From the NCBI RefSeq assembly GCF_011947265.1, contig NZ_JAATHD010000006.1, positions 225,586 to 289,585 of the forward strand: 64,000 nt of DNA, read 5' to 3'. Position 1 is the stretch's first letter, and every line of letters starts with the position of its first letter. The position numbers and the translations under genes were made by a program. The stretch comes from Paenibacillus sp. HB172176. Its GTDB lineage: Bacteria > Bacillota > Bacilli > Paenibacillales > Paenibacillaceae. Below the pieces are notes generated by a model. The model made no database searches. It was not told where the DNA came from and saw only the letters and a list, made by a program, of their open reading frames with translations. Of this stretch, positions 1-9,144 are shown in pieces.

Positions 1-594
1 CTAAGAGGCAAATTCAATGTGTACAATGCCTTGGCGGCGATAACGGCTGCCTTGATTGAAGACATTCCGCTCTATGCCGTCAAGGAGGCGCTCGAGAGCG
101 TAAGAGGCGTTCCGGGACGCGTAGAGAGTGTGGATGCCGGGCAAAATTACGCTGTCGTCGTCGATTACGCGCATACGCCGGACGGTCTGGAGAATGTACT
201 CAAAGCGGTCCGTGAGTTCGCGGAAGAGCGACTCATCTGCGTATTCGGCTGCGGTGGAGACCGCGACCGGACGAAGCGGCCGCTCATGGGCAAAATTGCA
301 GCGTCTTACGCCGATTATGTCATAGTAACCTCCGATAATCCGCGCACGGAGAATCCGGTACGGATTATCGCGGATGTTGAGGGCGGCCTGAAGGAAGCTG
401 CTGTTCCCGGTCATTGTTATTCCGTCGTGCCCGACAGGAAAGCCGCAATTGAAAAAGCGGTTGAAATGGCAAGCCAAGGCGATGTAGTATTGATTGCGGG
501 GAAAGGTCATGAAACCTATCAGCTCATCGGAGGAAGAAGCTACCCCTTCGATGACCGAATAGTAGCCAAAGAGGCCATAATAAGGAGATTATAA
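1..594 (+). CDS. murE: UDP-MurNAc-tripeptide synthetase MurE, C-terminal part
   Basis: This is the 3' part of the cytoplasmic ligase that adds the third stem-peptide residue to UDP-MurNAc-dipeptide. The reading frame is open from base 1, so the N-terminal domain and the ATP-binding loop lie outside the window. The visible part starts in the central ligase domain (FNVYNALAA) and covers the C-terminal domain. It carries DNPRTENP, the family motif that recognises meso-diaminopimelate, so the added residue should be meso-DAP rather than lysine. The GKGHE motif near the end is also typical. It stops four bases before murF, whose ribosome binding site (AAGGAGA) lies inside the murE end, so the two are probably translationally coupled. 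Confidence 0.96.
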   Translation, partial: LRGKFNVYNALAAITAALIEDIPLYAVKEALESVRGVPGRVESVDAGQNYAVVVDYAHTPDGLENVLKAVREFAEERLICVFGCGGDRDRTKRPLMGKIAASYADYVIVTSDNPRTENPVRIIADVEGGLKEAAVPGHCYSVVPDRKAAIEKAVEMASQGDVVLIAGKGHETYQLIGGRSYPFDDRIVAKEAIIRRL

Positions 595-597
595 TCT

Positions 598-2019
598 GTG
601 ATAACACGTACAGTAAGTCAAATCGCGTCCATGTGCGGCGCATATCGAAAAGGCGGAAACGGCGAGCTGACGGTCAGCGGTGTTATGACCGATACGCGTG
701 CCGCGGGGTCTGGACAATTGTTCGTTCCCCTTGCAGGGGAGAGATTCGACGGGCATGATTATGCGCTTCAAGCAGTCAGCAGCGGAGCGAAAGCCATGCT
801 GTGGCAGAAGGGCAGGGAAGTTCCCGCTGAGCTGACCCGGATGGATATGCCGCTTCTCATGGTGAAGGACACGCTCGAAGCGCTGCAGCAGCTTGCCTCC
901 GCTTATCGCAGCGAGCTGCCCGTTCGCGTCATCGGCATTACCGGCAGCAACGGCAAGACAACGACCAAGGATATGACGGCCGCGCTGCTGTCCGCTTCCT
1001 ATCGCGTGCTCAAGACGGAAGGCAATCTCAACAATCAAATCGGGCTTCCGCTCACGTTGTTGAAGATGGATGAGGATACCGAGGTTGCCGTGCTGGAGAT
1101 GGGCATGAGCGGCTTCGGCGAGATCGAGCTGTTGACGAAGCTGGCGCATCCGGACGCCGCGATCATTACGAACATCGGGGACGCGCATATGCTGCAATTG
1201 GGCTCGCGCGAAGGCATCGCGAAGGCGAAGCTTGAGATTGCGCTCGGCCTCGGCGACGAAGGTCTGCTGCTCTATCACGGAGACGAACCGCTGCTTCGGG
1301 AAGGCTTGTCGCGCATGGCCTTGTCGGCAGGGATTCAGCTCAAAACCTTCGGCCTCGGTTCCGGGAATGAATGGTCGCCGGATCGCATCGCGCTTGACCC
1401 GTTCGGCAGTTCCTTCGCCGCATTGAATAACAGAAAGAGCAGCAGCGTCGGCATGGTTCATATTCCCGTCCCGGGCAAGCATAATATCAGCAATGCGCTG
1501 GCAGCTGTCGCGGTTGCGCGCTACTTCGGCGTACCGGGCGAAAGCATGGCAGAAAGCTTCAAAAGCCTTAAATTGACAGGCATGCGCATCGAACCGTCGA
1601 GGGCTTATAATGAAGCGATCATACTTAATGATTCCTATAATGCAAATCCGACTGCGACCAGAGCGGCCATTGATCTGGTTGCGGGACTGCAGGACATAGC
1701 CAGGCGCTGGATTGTGATTGGCGATATGCTGGAGCTTGGACCGGACGAGATTGCCATGCATCGGGAAATTGGCGCCTACTTGTCGGATGACAAGGCGGAA
1801 GGGCTGCTGACTTACGGTCCTTTGTCCGCGCATATCGCGACTGCTGCCAACGACAGTATGCCAAGAGCCGCGCAAGCGGGCAGAATCCGGCATTTCGAGG
1901 ATCAGCTTGAGCTTGCGGCTTGGCTGAGGTCCGAATTGACGGCAGAGGATCTCGTGCTGGTCAAGGGCTCGCGAGGGATGCGCATGGAACAGGTTGTCCA
2001 AGCTTTGGAGAAGAGGTGA
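598..2019 (+). CDS. murF: UDP-MurNAc-tripeptide--D-Ala-D-Ala ligase MurF
   Basis: MurF adds D-Ala-D-Ala to UDP-MurNAc-tripeptide, finishing the cytoplasmic peptidoglycan precursor. The 473-residue product has the usual family length. It shows the N-terminal substrate domain, the Mur ligase P-loop GITGSNGKTTTKD near residue 117, the GMSGFGEI segment, and NDSYNANPTA in the C-terminal domain. The start is GTG, supported by AAGGAGA at 582-588. It sits between murE and mraY in the same direction with almost no gap, as in other Bacillales dcw clusters. The long open frame on the opposite strand (589-2097) is a codon-bias shadow. Confidence 0.97.
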   Translation: MITRTVSQIASMCGAYRKGGNGELTVSGVMTDTRAAGSGQLFVPLAGERFDGHDYALQAVSSGAKAMLWQKGREVPAELTRMDMPLLMVKDTLEALQQLASAYRSELPVRVIGITGSNGKTTTKDMTAALLSASYRVLKTEGNLNNQIGLPLTLLKMDEDTEVAVLEMGMSGFGEIELLTKLAHPDAAIITNIGDAHMLQLGSREGIAKAKLEIALGLGDEGLLLYHGDEPLLREGLSRMALSAGIQLKTFGLGSGNEWSPDRIALDPFGSSFAALNNRKSSSVGMVHIPVPGKHNISNALAAVAVARYFGVPGESMAESFKSLKLTGMRIEPSRAYNEAIILNDSYNANPTATRAAIDLVAGLQDIARRWIVIGDMLELGPDEIAMHREIGAYLSDDKAEGLLTYGPLSAHIATAANDSMPRAAQAGRIRHFEDQLELAAWLRSELTAEDLVLVKGSRGMRMEQVVQALEKR

Positions 2020-2023
2020 GGAT

Positions 2024-2980
2024 ATGGACATGGCGGTCATCTTATTTTCAATCGGAACATCCTTCCTGCTTGCTGTACTGCTGGGACCATTGTGCATTCC
2101 GTTGCTGCGGCGATTGAAGTTCGGCCAACAGATTCGCGAGGAAGGTCCGCAGAGTCATCTCAAGAAGAGCGGTACGCCGACAATGGGCGGCATCATTATT
2201 ATGATTGCGCTTATGGTCGCATTCTTGCGATTCTCCGACAAGTCCCAAGAATTCTGGGTGCTGCTGACCGCTTCGCTTGGCTTCGGCCTGGTCGGGTTTC
2301 TCGATGATTACATCAAAATTGTTTTCAAGCGCTCGCTCGGCTTGACGGCGAGACAGAAGCTGCTCGGTCAGCTGTTATTCTCCGTTATCGTATGCGCGCT
2401 TCTGTACCATATGCATCACAGCACGGAATTGCTCGTGCCGGGGACGCACATCGGCTTTGATCTAGGCTGGTTCTATTATCCGTTCGTGGTCATCATCATG
2501 TTCGCCGCCAGCAACTCGGTCAATTTCACGGACGGTCTGGATGGATTGCTGGCTGGCACAAGCGCTATCGCCTTTGGCGCTTTCACCGTCGTCGCGCTGC
2601 AGCTTTCCTCGAATGAGTCCGCGGTATTCTCGGCGGCGATGGTCGGAGCGGTGCTGGGATTTCTCGTATATAACGCCCATCCGGCGAAGGTGTTCATGGG
2701 CGATATGGGCTCGCTCGGTATCGGCGGCGGCATTGCCGCTGTGGCCATTCTGACGAAGACGGAATTGCTGCTCGTCATTATTGGCGGCGTGTTCGTGCTC
2801 GAGATGCTGTCGGTTATTCTTCAGGTGGGTTCGTTCAAGCTGAGAGGCAAGCGGATCTTCAAGATGAGTCCGATTCATCATCATTTCGAGCTAATCGGCT
2901 GGTCCGAATGGAAGGTTGTGACCGTATTCTGGTCGGTCGGCCTCGTGCTCGCCGTTATAGGGCTGCTGTTCGTCATCTAG
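2024..2980 (+). CDS. mraY: Phospho-MurNAc-pentapeptide transferase MraY
   Basis: MraY is the integral membrane enzyme that moves phospho-MurNAc-pentapeptide onto undecaprenyl phosphate, making lipid I. The 318-residue product is highly hydrophobic with about ten membrane segments. It contains SGTPTMGG, FLDDYIK, NFTDGLDGL and the histidine-rich SPIHHHFEL, all MraY signatures including the metal- and substrate-binding aspartates. ATG 2024 aligns with the Bacillus N-terminus and lies just after GAGGTG at 2013-2018. ATG 2030 is also possible. The next gene begins about 100 bases downstream. Confidence 0.96.
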   Translation: MDMAVILFSIGTSFLLAVLLGPLCIPLLRRLKFGQQIREEGPQSHLKKSGTPTMGGIIIMIALMVAFLRFSDKSQEFWVLLTASLGFGLVGFLDDYIKIVFKRSLGLTARQKLLGQLLFSVIVCALLYHMHHSTELLVPGTHIGFDLGWFYYPFVVIIMFAASNSVNFTDGLDGLLAGTSAIAFGAFTVVALQLSSNESAVFSAAMVGAVLGFLVYNAHPAKVFMGDMGSLGIGGGIAAVAILTKTELLLVIIGGVFVLEMLSVILQVGSFKLRGKRIFKMSPIHHHFELIGWSEWKVVTVFWSVGLVLAVIGLLFVI

Positions 2981-3083
2981 CTCGGCTGAATGCAAAATTC
3001 GATGTCGATAAGCTTCTTGCTATACATCGTGATCAAAAGTGGACTTTTTGAACTACCTATACGGAAGGGAATGTCATCTCATT

Positions 3084-4526
3084 ATGAATCATCCAAGCAC
3101 CTACCAAGGCAAGCGAGTTGTTGTATTGGGGCTTGCGAGAAGCGGTGTCAGCGTCGCCAAGCTGTTCCACAAGCTGGGCGCGAACGTCATTGTTAATGAT
3201 CAGAAAAATCGCGAAGCCTGCCCCGAAGCCCAAGAACTCGAAGCTTTGGGCATTTCTGTGTTATGCGGCGGGCATCCCTCCGATCTGGTCGACGAACGCA
3301 CGGCATTGCTTGTCAAAAATCCGGGTATCCCTTATTCGGCGTCTCCGGTGCAGCAGGCGCTGCGGCTGGGCGTTGAGGTCGCGACCGAGGTTGAGGCCGC
3401 CTACCATCTGTCTCCCGCGCCCATAATCGGGATTACCGGCTCGAACGGAAAAACAACCACGACTACCTTGCTTGGCGCGCTGCTGGAAGCCGCTGGCAAA
3501 AATCCAATCGTTGCCGGCAATATCGGCTTGCCGCTGTGCGAGGCTGTTCAAGGCGCGACAGCGGACAATTGGATCGTGGCCGAGCTTAGCTCCTTTCAGT
3601 TAAAGGGAACCTCTCGCTTTCATCCGCGAATAGCCTTGCTGCTGAATTTGGCTGAAACGCATTTGGACTATCACGGAGGCATGGAGGATTACGTCGCCTC
3701 CAAGGCCAAGCTGTTCGCGAATCAGAGCGAGGAAGATACGGCCGTGCTGAATTGGGATGATGGTGCTTGTCGTCAAATTGCCGCCGGACTTAAGGCGCGG
3801 CAGCTTCCCTTCTCGATCTTCGAGCGGCTCGAGGAGGGCGTGTTCATCGATCCGCCATACGAGAGAGACGCTGGCGACAGCGCGGAGTTGCCCGAGCGGA
3901 GCATCGTTTGCCGATTGGCGGCCGAAGGCTCCGGGCAGGTTGTCCAGCATACGATCATGCCGGTGGAAGAGCTTGGTTTGCGAGGACGCCATAATGCGGC
4001 CAACGCTCTTGCGGCGATTGCGGCGTATGCGGCTGCCGGGGCGCCGCTGGAGGCGCTTAGAGCGCCGCTGTCCGACTTCAGGGGCGTCGAGCATCGGCTG
4101 GAACTGGTAACGGTCAAGGACGGCGTAACCTATTACAATGATTCGAAGGCAACGAACCCGACCGCGACCGCGATGTCGGTCAGATCGTTGAAGGCGCCGA
4201 TTATTCTGATCGCCGGAGGGCTGGACCGGGGCTCCGACTATATGGAGCTGCTGCCGGTGTTCGGCGCTCTGAAGGGGCTTGTGACGCTCGGAGAGACCAG
4301 CGGGAAGCTGGAGAGGGTCGCGAGGCAGGCAGGTTTAACGAAGGTCGAAAGCGTGAAACCTGAGAAGGACGCCGAAAGCACGCTGCGGCAGGCTGTACGT
4401 CAGGCCGCGGCGCTTGCCGGGGAAGGCGATATTGTGCTGTTGTCGCCCGCCTGCGCAAGCTGGGACATGTTTGCTTCGTTCGAGCAAAGAGGGAGCATGT
4501 TTAAGCAATCGGCGCATACCTTGTAA
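3084..4526 (+). CDS. murD: UDP-MurNAc-L-alanine--D-glutamate ligase MurD
   Basis: MurD adds D-glutamate to UDP-MurNAc-L-alanine in the cytoplasm. Motifs are VVVLGLARSG at the N-terminal Rossmann fold, the ATP loop GITGSNGKTTTTT, NLAETHLDYHG, and YYNDSKATNPTA in the C-terminal domain. ATG 3084 gives a 480-residue protein beginning MNHPSTYQGKR. The frame also stays open from GTG 3039, but that codon has no ribosome binding site. GGAAGGGA at 3063-3070 is slightly far (13 nt) from the chosen start, so the start is less sure than the identity. There is a 103-base gap after mraY in which I see no gene. Confidence 0.95.
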   Translation: MNHPSTYQGKRVVVLGLARSGVSVAKLFHKLGANVIVNDQKNREACPEAQELEALGISVLCGGHPSDLVDERTALLVKNPGIPYSASPVQQALRLGVEVATEVEAAYHLSPAPIIGITGSNGKTTTTTLLGALLEAAGKNPIVAGNIGLPLCEAVQGATADNWIVAELSSFQLKGTSRFHPRIALLLNLAETHLDYHGGMEDYVASKAKLFANQSEEDTAVLNWDDGACRQIAAGLKARQLPFSIFERLEEGVFIDPPYERDAGDSAELPERSIVCRLAAEGSGQVVQHTIMPVEELGLRGRHNAANALAAIAAYAAAGAPLEALRAPLSDFRGVEHRLELVTVKDGVTYYNDSKATNPTATAMSVRSLKAPIILIAGGLDRGSDYMELLPVFGALKGLVTLGETSGKLERVARQAGLTKVESVKPEKDAESTLRQAVRQAAALAGEGDIVLLSPACASWDMFASFEQRGSMFKQSAHTL

Positions 4527-4572
4527 GTAGGGGGCCTGTCCCTACTTTCCCATGCTAAGAGGTGTGTACGCT

Positions 4573-5673
4573 ATGGCAAAAGCGCGGTCTGCCCCGGATG
4601 TTTGGCTGCTTGCCGCTATCGGGTTGATTCTGACGATCGGACTCATTATGGTGTACAGCGCGAGCGCTGTGCTTGCTTTTCATGAATTCGGAGATCGCTT
4701 CTATTACGTGAAGCGGCAGCTGTTATTTGCCGTACTAGGCGCAGGTGCGTTACTATTTACAATGAACACGCATTATTTGATATGGAAGAAATGGGCTGGG
4801 GTAGCTCTTATCGTCTGCTTCGGCTTGCTGCTGCTCGTGCTTATTCCCGGGATCGGCGTTGTGCGCGGAGGAGCGAGGAGCTGGCTTGGCATCTCGTCCT
4901 TCGGCATCCAGCCGTCTGAATTCATGAAGCTGGCGATGATTCTGTTCCTGTCGAAGTGGCTGTCCGAGAAGCAGCAGACGATTACGCTGTTCGCGAGGGG
5001 CCTGATGCCTCCGCTTGGTCTGGTTTTTCTTGCCTTCGGTCTCATTATGCTGCAGCCCGATCTGGGCACGGGAGCCGTTATGGTCGGCGCCTCCCTGATG
5101 CTGATCTATACGGCGGGAGCGCGCATGGCGCATCTTGGGGGATTGGCAATGCTGGGCGTGCTTGGGCTCGTCGGGCTCATTCTGGCGGCGCCTTACAGAC
5201 TTGCGAGAATAACGAACTTCCTCGACCCTTGGTCCGATCCGCTCGGCGGAGGCTATCAGATTATCCAATCGCTGTTCGCCATTGGTCCGGGAGGCCTTGT
5301 TGGTCTGGGACTCGGGATGAGCAGGCAGAAATTCAGCTATTTGCCGGAGCCTCAGACGGATTTCATCTTCTCTATTATTGCAGAGGAGCTGGGTTTCATA
5401 GGCGGAGCCGCGATTATCTTCTTGTTCCTGATCGTGGTCTGGAGAGGCATTCGCGCGGCGATTGCCGCGCCGGACACCTTCGGCAGTCTGCTTGCCATAG
5501 GCATCACATCCATAATCGGCGTGCAGGTTCTTATTAATATCGGCGTCGTCATCGGCATGATGCCCGTTACCGGCATTACGCTGCCGCTCGTCAGCTACGG
5601 CGGTTCATCGCTTACGCTTCTGCTGACAGCGCTGGGAATTCTGCTTAATATATCAAGATATTCACGATCGTAG
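4573..5673 (+). CDS. spoVE: SEDS peptidoglycan glycosyltransferase SpoVE/FtsW
   Basis: This SEDS-family membrane glycosyltransferase polymerises lipid II at the septum (FtsW) or during spore cortex synthesis (SpoVE). The 366-residue protein has about ten membrane segments and the family motifs GLIMVYSASAV, GGARSW, QPSEFMKL, LQPDLGTG and SYGGSSLTL. ATG 4573 follows AGAGGTGTG at 4557-4565, a better site than the in-frame ATG 4552. By position after murD it matches B. subtilis spoVE. Sequence alone does not separate the SpoVE and FtsW roles. murG, which normally follows, is not present here. Confidence 0.9.
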   Translation: MAKARSAPDVWLLAAIGLILTIGLIMVYSASAVLAFHEFGDRFYYVKRQLLFAVLGAGALLFTMNTHYLIWKKWAGVALIVCFGLLLLVLIPGIGVVRGGARSWLGISSFGIQPSEFMKLAMILFLSKWLSEKQQTITLFARGLMPPLGLVFLAFGLIMLQPDLGTGAVMVGASLMLIYTAGARMAHLGGLAMLGVLGLVGLILAAPYRLARITNFLDPWSDPLGGGYQIIQSLFAIGPGGLVGLGLGMSRQKFSYLPEPQTDFIFSIIAEELGFIGGAAIIFLFLIVVWRGIRAAIAAPDTFGSLLAIGITSIIGVQVLINIGVVIGMMPVTGITLPLVSYGGSSLTLLLTALGILLNISRYSRS

Positions 5674-5834
5674 ACGTCTTGCGGCTGAAAACCAAAGGTC
5701 AATAGGCGATTGTCACATAACGATTCTCATAGGCATAAGATACCTTATATTCGCGACCGACGCCTGCGGCGCGAGACGATCACAGGATTACGTCAGGCAA
5801 CACTCTGAACGGAGCATTGAAGGAGGCTATCACA

Positions 5835-6740
5835 GTGGAAGCATTCATAGCGGAGCTTAAGCAATCCGGCACAGCCGAATATTTACCGGGCGAGCCGCTC
5901 TCGAAACATACAACCTGGAAGATCGGCGGACCTGCCGATTTGTTAATCCTTCCGCGAAACAGAGCAGAGCTGATCGCGACTGTCAAACTGCTGCATAAGC
6001 ATGGCCTTGGCTGGAACAATCTCGGCAGAGGCTCGAATATGCTGGTCAGCGACAAGGGCATTCGCGGCGTTGTGATCAAGCCGTCAGGAGATCTCGATTA
6101 CGTGCGTTTCGAAGGAACGACCGCCATTGCCGGCGCATCGTACTCCTTCATTAAGCTGTCGGTCATGGCGGGCAGGGAAGGACTGACCGGACTCGAATTC
6201 GCGGGGGGAATTCCGGGCACGGTCGGCGGAGCTGTCTATATGAACGCAGGAGCGCTGGGATCAGATGTGTCGCGCATTTTCAAATATGCTGACATTGTAC
6301 TGGAAACAGGCGAATTGGTTCGCTTCGAAAGCGAGGATATGCGATTCTCTTATCGTCATTCCATTCTGCATGAAATCAAAGGGGCCGTTGTCGAAGCCGC
6401 CTTCGAGCTGCAAAAAGGAGAACGAATGGAAATCGCCTCCGCAATGGCTTCGAATAAAGAGCGCAGAATTCGTACGCAGCCGCTTCAGCAGCCCAGCGCG
6501 GGAAGCGTGTTCCGCAATCCGCCGGATGATTACGCCGCCAGATTGATTCAGGAGGCGGAGCTGAAGGGGTTCTCTATCGGAGGAGCGCAAGTGTCCGAGC
6601 AACACGCCAATTTTATTGTCAACACCGGGCAAGCGACAGCAAGAGATGTTCTCGCCCTCATGTCCCACATTCAGAGCACGGTCGAGGAGCGCTTCGGCGT
6701 TCGGCTGGTGCCTGAGGTATTGGTGGTGGGCGAGCGGTAA
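5835..6740 (+). CDS. murB: UDP-N-acetylenolpyruvoylglucosamine reductase MurB
   Basis: MurB is an FAD- and NADPH-dependent enzyme that reduces UDP-GlcNAc-enolpyruvate to UDP-MurNAc. Visible motifs are HTTWKIGGPAD and GRGSNML in the FAD domain, GLEFAGGIPGTVGGA, the catalytic serine region AGSVFRNP, and GAQVSEQHANFI. Length is 301 residues. The start is GTG 5835, set by a full AAGGAGG at 5820-5826 with 8-nt spacing. The upstream in-frame TTG 5817 overlaps that site and is rejected. A 161-base gap precedes the gene where murG would be expected. Confidence 0.95.
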   Translation: MEAFIAELKQSGTAEYLPGEPLSKHTTWKIGGPADLLILPRNRAELIATVKLLHKHGLGWNNLGRGSNMLVSDKGIRGVVIKPSGDLDYVRFEGTTAIAGASYSFIKLSVMAGREGLTGLEFAGGIPGTVGGAVYMNAGALGSDVSRIFKYADIVLETGELVRFESEDMRFSYRHSILHEIKGAVVEAAFELQKGERMEIASAMASNKERRIRTQPLQQPSAGSVFRNPPDDYAARLIQEAELKGFSIGGAQVSEQHANFIVNTGQATARDVLALMSHIQSTVEERFGVRLVPEVLVVGER

Positions 6741-6755
6741 CTCGGAGGTGATACA

Positions 6756-8027
6756 TTGGACAAATTGGTGATTGAAGGCGGGAAACCACTATCAGGAACC
6801 ATCGTGATCCAAGGAGCGAAAAATGCCGCTTTGCCGATATTGGCAGCAAGTTTATTAGGGGATGGCGTATCGAAAATCGAACATGTCCCGCATTTGCTTG
6901 ATATCGAGGTTATGCTGAACATTTTACGCGAATTAGGATGCCGCGCTGAGCATAAAGAAGATACGGTTGTGCTTGATACGTCAGCCGTGCACACGTCGCA
7001 TGTTCCTGAGCCGTTAATGAAACTGATGAGATCGTCTATTTTCCTGATGGGGCCGCTGCTTGCGAGGTTCGGAGAGGCGCAGGTCTATCTGCCCGGAGGC
7101 TGCGCGATAGGCGAGCGCAAGATCGATCTTCATCTGCAAGGCCTGAAGGCTCTCGGAGCGGAGATCGAAGAAATTGGCAACCGGATCATCTGTCGAGCGG
7201 ATAAACTAATCGGCGCGGATATTCATCTTGGCTTTCCCAGCGTGGGGGCGACGGAGAATATTATGATGGCCGCCGTGCTTGCCGATGGCAGAACGACGAT
7301 CAGCAATGCGGCAAGAGAGCCGGAAATAACAGATTTGCAGCATTACCTGGTTCGCATGGGCGCCAAAATCATGGGAGCGGGAACGGATACGATTACGATC
7401 GAAGGCGTGAATCGTCTGACTCCTTGCCGCTATGAGGTTATTCCGGACCGCATTGTGACCGGAACCGTCATGGTGGCGGCAGCGGCGACCCGAGGCTCGG
7501 TCGTGCTTCAACGCACGCAGCCTGCGCATCTAACCTCGCTCATTCACGTCATGCGCCGCTCTGGTGTTCAAATTATCGTAGACGATGATATAATAAGGGT
7601 TGACGGTCTTGTCAGGCCGCGTGCAATTGAGAGAATCGTAACAGCGCCCTACCCGGCTTTTCCTACCGATCTGCAATCTCAAATTATGGTGCTGCTGGCG
7701 CTTGCCGACGGTGTAAGCATTATGAAGGAGACGATTTTCGAGGGACGACTCAAGCATGTTGACGAATTGTCGAGGATGGGCGCGGATATTCGCGTCGATC
7801 TGAACGCGGCTTTCATCAGAGGCGTTCCGAGATTGTACGGCGCCACGGTGGAGGCAACGGATTTGCGGGCTGGCGCGGCCTTGGTCATCGCAGGGCTGGC
7901 TGCTCAAGGCAGAACGATTGTCGAGCAGGTTCATCATATCGACCGGGGTTATGAGAAGATTGAGGTCATGCTTGCCAAACTTGGCGCGACGATCTCCAGA
8001 TCCTTGCCCGTGCCTAATAATAGTTGA
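6756..8027 (+). CDS. murA: UDP-GlcNAc 1-carboxyvinyltransferase MurA
   Basis: MurA transfers enolpyruvate from PEP to UDP-GlcNAc, the first committed step of peptidoglycan synthesis and the target of fosfomycin. The 423-residue product is full length and starts IEGGKPLSGTIVIQGAKNAA. The catalytic cysteine is in LPGGCAIGERKIDLH (Cys116), so the enzyme is the ordinary fosfomycin-sensitive form at that residue. It starts at TTG 6756, five bases after GGAGGTG. It follows murB by 15 bases, so steps one and two of UDP-MurNAc synthesis are encoded together. Confidence 0.96.
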   Translation: MDKLVIEGGKPLSGTIVIQGAKNAALPILAASLLGDGVSKIEHVPHLLDIEVMLNILRELGCRAEHKEDTVVLDTSAVHTSHVPEPLMKLMRSSIFLMGPLLARFGEAQVYLPGGCAIGERKIDLHLQGLKALGAEIEEIGNRIICRADKLIGADIHLGFPSVGATENIMMAAVLADGRTTISNAAREPEITDLQHYLVRMGAKIMGAGTDTITIEGVNRLTPCRYEVIPDRIVTGTVMVAAAATRGSVVLQRTQPAHLTSLIHVMRRSGVQIIVDDDIIRVDGLVRPRAIERIVTAPYPAFPTDLQSQIMVLLALADGVSIMKETIFEGRLKHVDELSRMGADIRVDLNAAFIRGVPRLYGATVEATDLRAGAALVIAGLAAQGRTIVEQVHHIDRGYEKIEVMLAKLGATISRSLPVPNNS

Positions 8028-8100
8028 AGACAGGAATGACCGGCTTCCTTCAAGCGCTTTGGCGGGGGAGCCGGTGTTTCAGCGAAAAGAGGGACAAGTT

Positions 8101-8871
8101 ATGAGCGTGCAGATGCCTGTGCTGAAGGAGCCGGAGCGCAAGCGCAGAGGCAATAAGAAGCTTCTGGCAATCGTTATTTTATTGTTTATGGCGCTTCTGG
8201 CCGTTTTATTCTTCAATTCTTCCATCAGCAAAATTTCGGAGATTCAAATATCAGGTTTGCAGTATACGACGAATGCGGAGGTCGTCGAGGCGGCGGGGAT
8301 TGAAACGGGAGACGCGTTCTTCCGGGTATCGTCTGCTTCTTTGGCGGAGCGGGTAAGCAAGCTTCCCGAGGTGGAGAAGGTCGATGTGACCAAGTCCTTT
8401 CCCGGCGTCATCAAGCTGAAGGTGCAGGAATATCCCGTTGTTGCATTCGAGCTCAGCAGCGAAGGATCTTGGGTCGCGCTTCTGTCCAATGGCACGGAGA
8501 CCGTGGACGAGGAGAACGGCATCCGACTGGCGGACAAGCCCGTGCTTACCGGCTGGAGCAAGGAGGATCCGGTGAAGAAAGAACTGACGGCCAAGCTGGC
8601 CGCGATTCCCTCCAAGCAATTGTCGGATTTGTCGGAGATCATGCCTGATCCATCCACGGCGTATCCGGATCGCATCCGTATGTATACCAGAACGAAATTC
8701 GAAGTGATTACGGCCGTTTCGGTGCTGACCGAGAAGATTGAGGCGTTGAACGCGGTCATTGAGACGCAGGAGCCGGGCAAGATAACGATGCTCCTCGCCG
8801 ACACGTATGTGCCTTTCGATCAGGAGGATTCTGGTAATAGCCAGAATGGGCAAAAAGATACTACTCAATAG
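8101..8871 (+). CDS. divIB: Cell division protein DivIB/FtsQ
   Basis: DivIB is a bitopic division protein that works with DivIC and FtsL at the septum. The product has 256 residues. It begins with a basic cytoplasmic stretch (EPERKRRGNKK), has one membrane helix at about residues 20-40 (LLAIVILLFMALLAVLFF), then a POTRA domain starting ISKISEIQISGLQYTTNAE, and a C-terminal beta domain. ATG 8101 is preceded by GAGGGAC. The frame is open further upstream to 7918 but overlaps the murA end and lacks a credible start. B. subtilis ylxW, ylxX and sbp, which follow divIB there, are absent. Confidence 0.9.
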   Translation: MSVQMPVLKEPERKRRGNKKLLAIVILLFMALLAVLFFNSSISKISEIQISGLQYTTNAEVVEAAGIETGDAFFRVSSASLAERVSKLPEVEKVDVTKSFPGVIKLKVQEYPVVAFELSSEGSWVALLSNGTETVDEENGIRLADKPVLTGWSKEDPVKKELTAKLAAIPSKQLSDLSEIMPDPSTAYPDRIRMYTRTKFEVITAVSVLTEKIEALNAVIETQEPGKITMLLADTYVPFDQEDSGNSQNGQKDTTQ

Positions 8872-8996
8872 CTTGAAAGAATGGTAGAATTTAAGGTGCT
8901 TGTTCTTTTGCAAATGTTTCATGAAGCTGTTTCAGTTTTTCGATTTTGGGGTATTGGTTTAGATGACTGCGTCTGTTCATGCCTAATATCCCTTGA

Positions 8997-9069
8997 TTCG
9001 ACAGGGAACTGCGGGGGGTTGCGAAATATTTGTTGAAAAAAGAGGGAAAATATTAAGCGCGTTGAATAT
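8997..9069 (+). promoter_or_regulatory. Candidate Spo0A box and sigma-H-type promoter of ftsAZ
   Basis: The 273-base gap between divIB and ftsA holds a perfect reverse-strand Spo0A box core (TTCGACA, 8997-9003). It also holds a sigma-H-like promoter: AGAGGGAAA at 9041-9049, an 11-base spacer, and GTTGAATAT at 9061-9069. The -10 fits RNNGAATWW exactly and the -35 has one mismatch to RNAGGAWWW. B. subtilis ftsAZ is known to have a sigma-H promoter used at sporulation. The assignment here is inference from pattern only. Confidence 0.5.
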
Positions 9070-9144
9070 GTAGATAGACTTGGTTGGGAACACAATATAC
9101 ATGATACATGCAGTTATCATTATGGGAAACGGAGGTGCCGCAAG

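Noticed and set aside
589..2097. A 502-codon open frame antisense to murF
   Set aside because: It overlaps an essential gene with strong motifs and has no recognisable domain.
2990..3196. A 68-codon frame between mraY and murD
   Set aside because: It overlaps the murD start, has no ribosome site and matches nothing I know.
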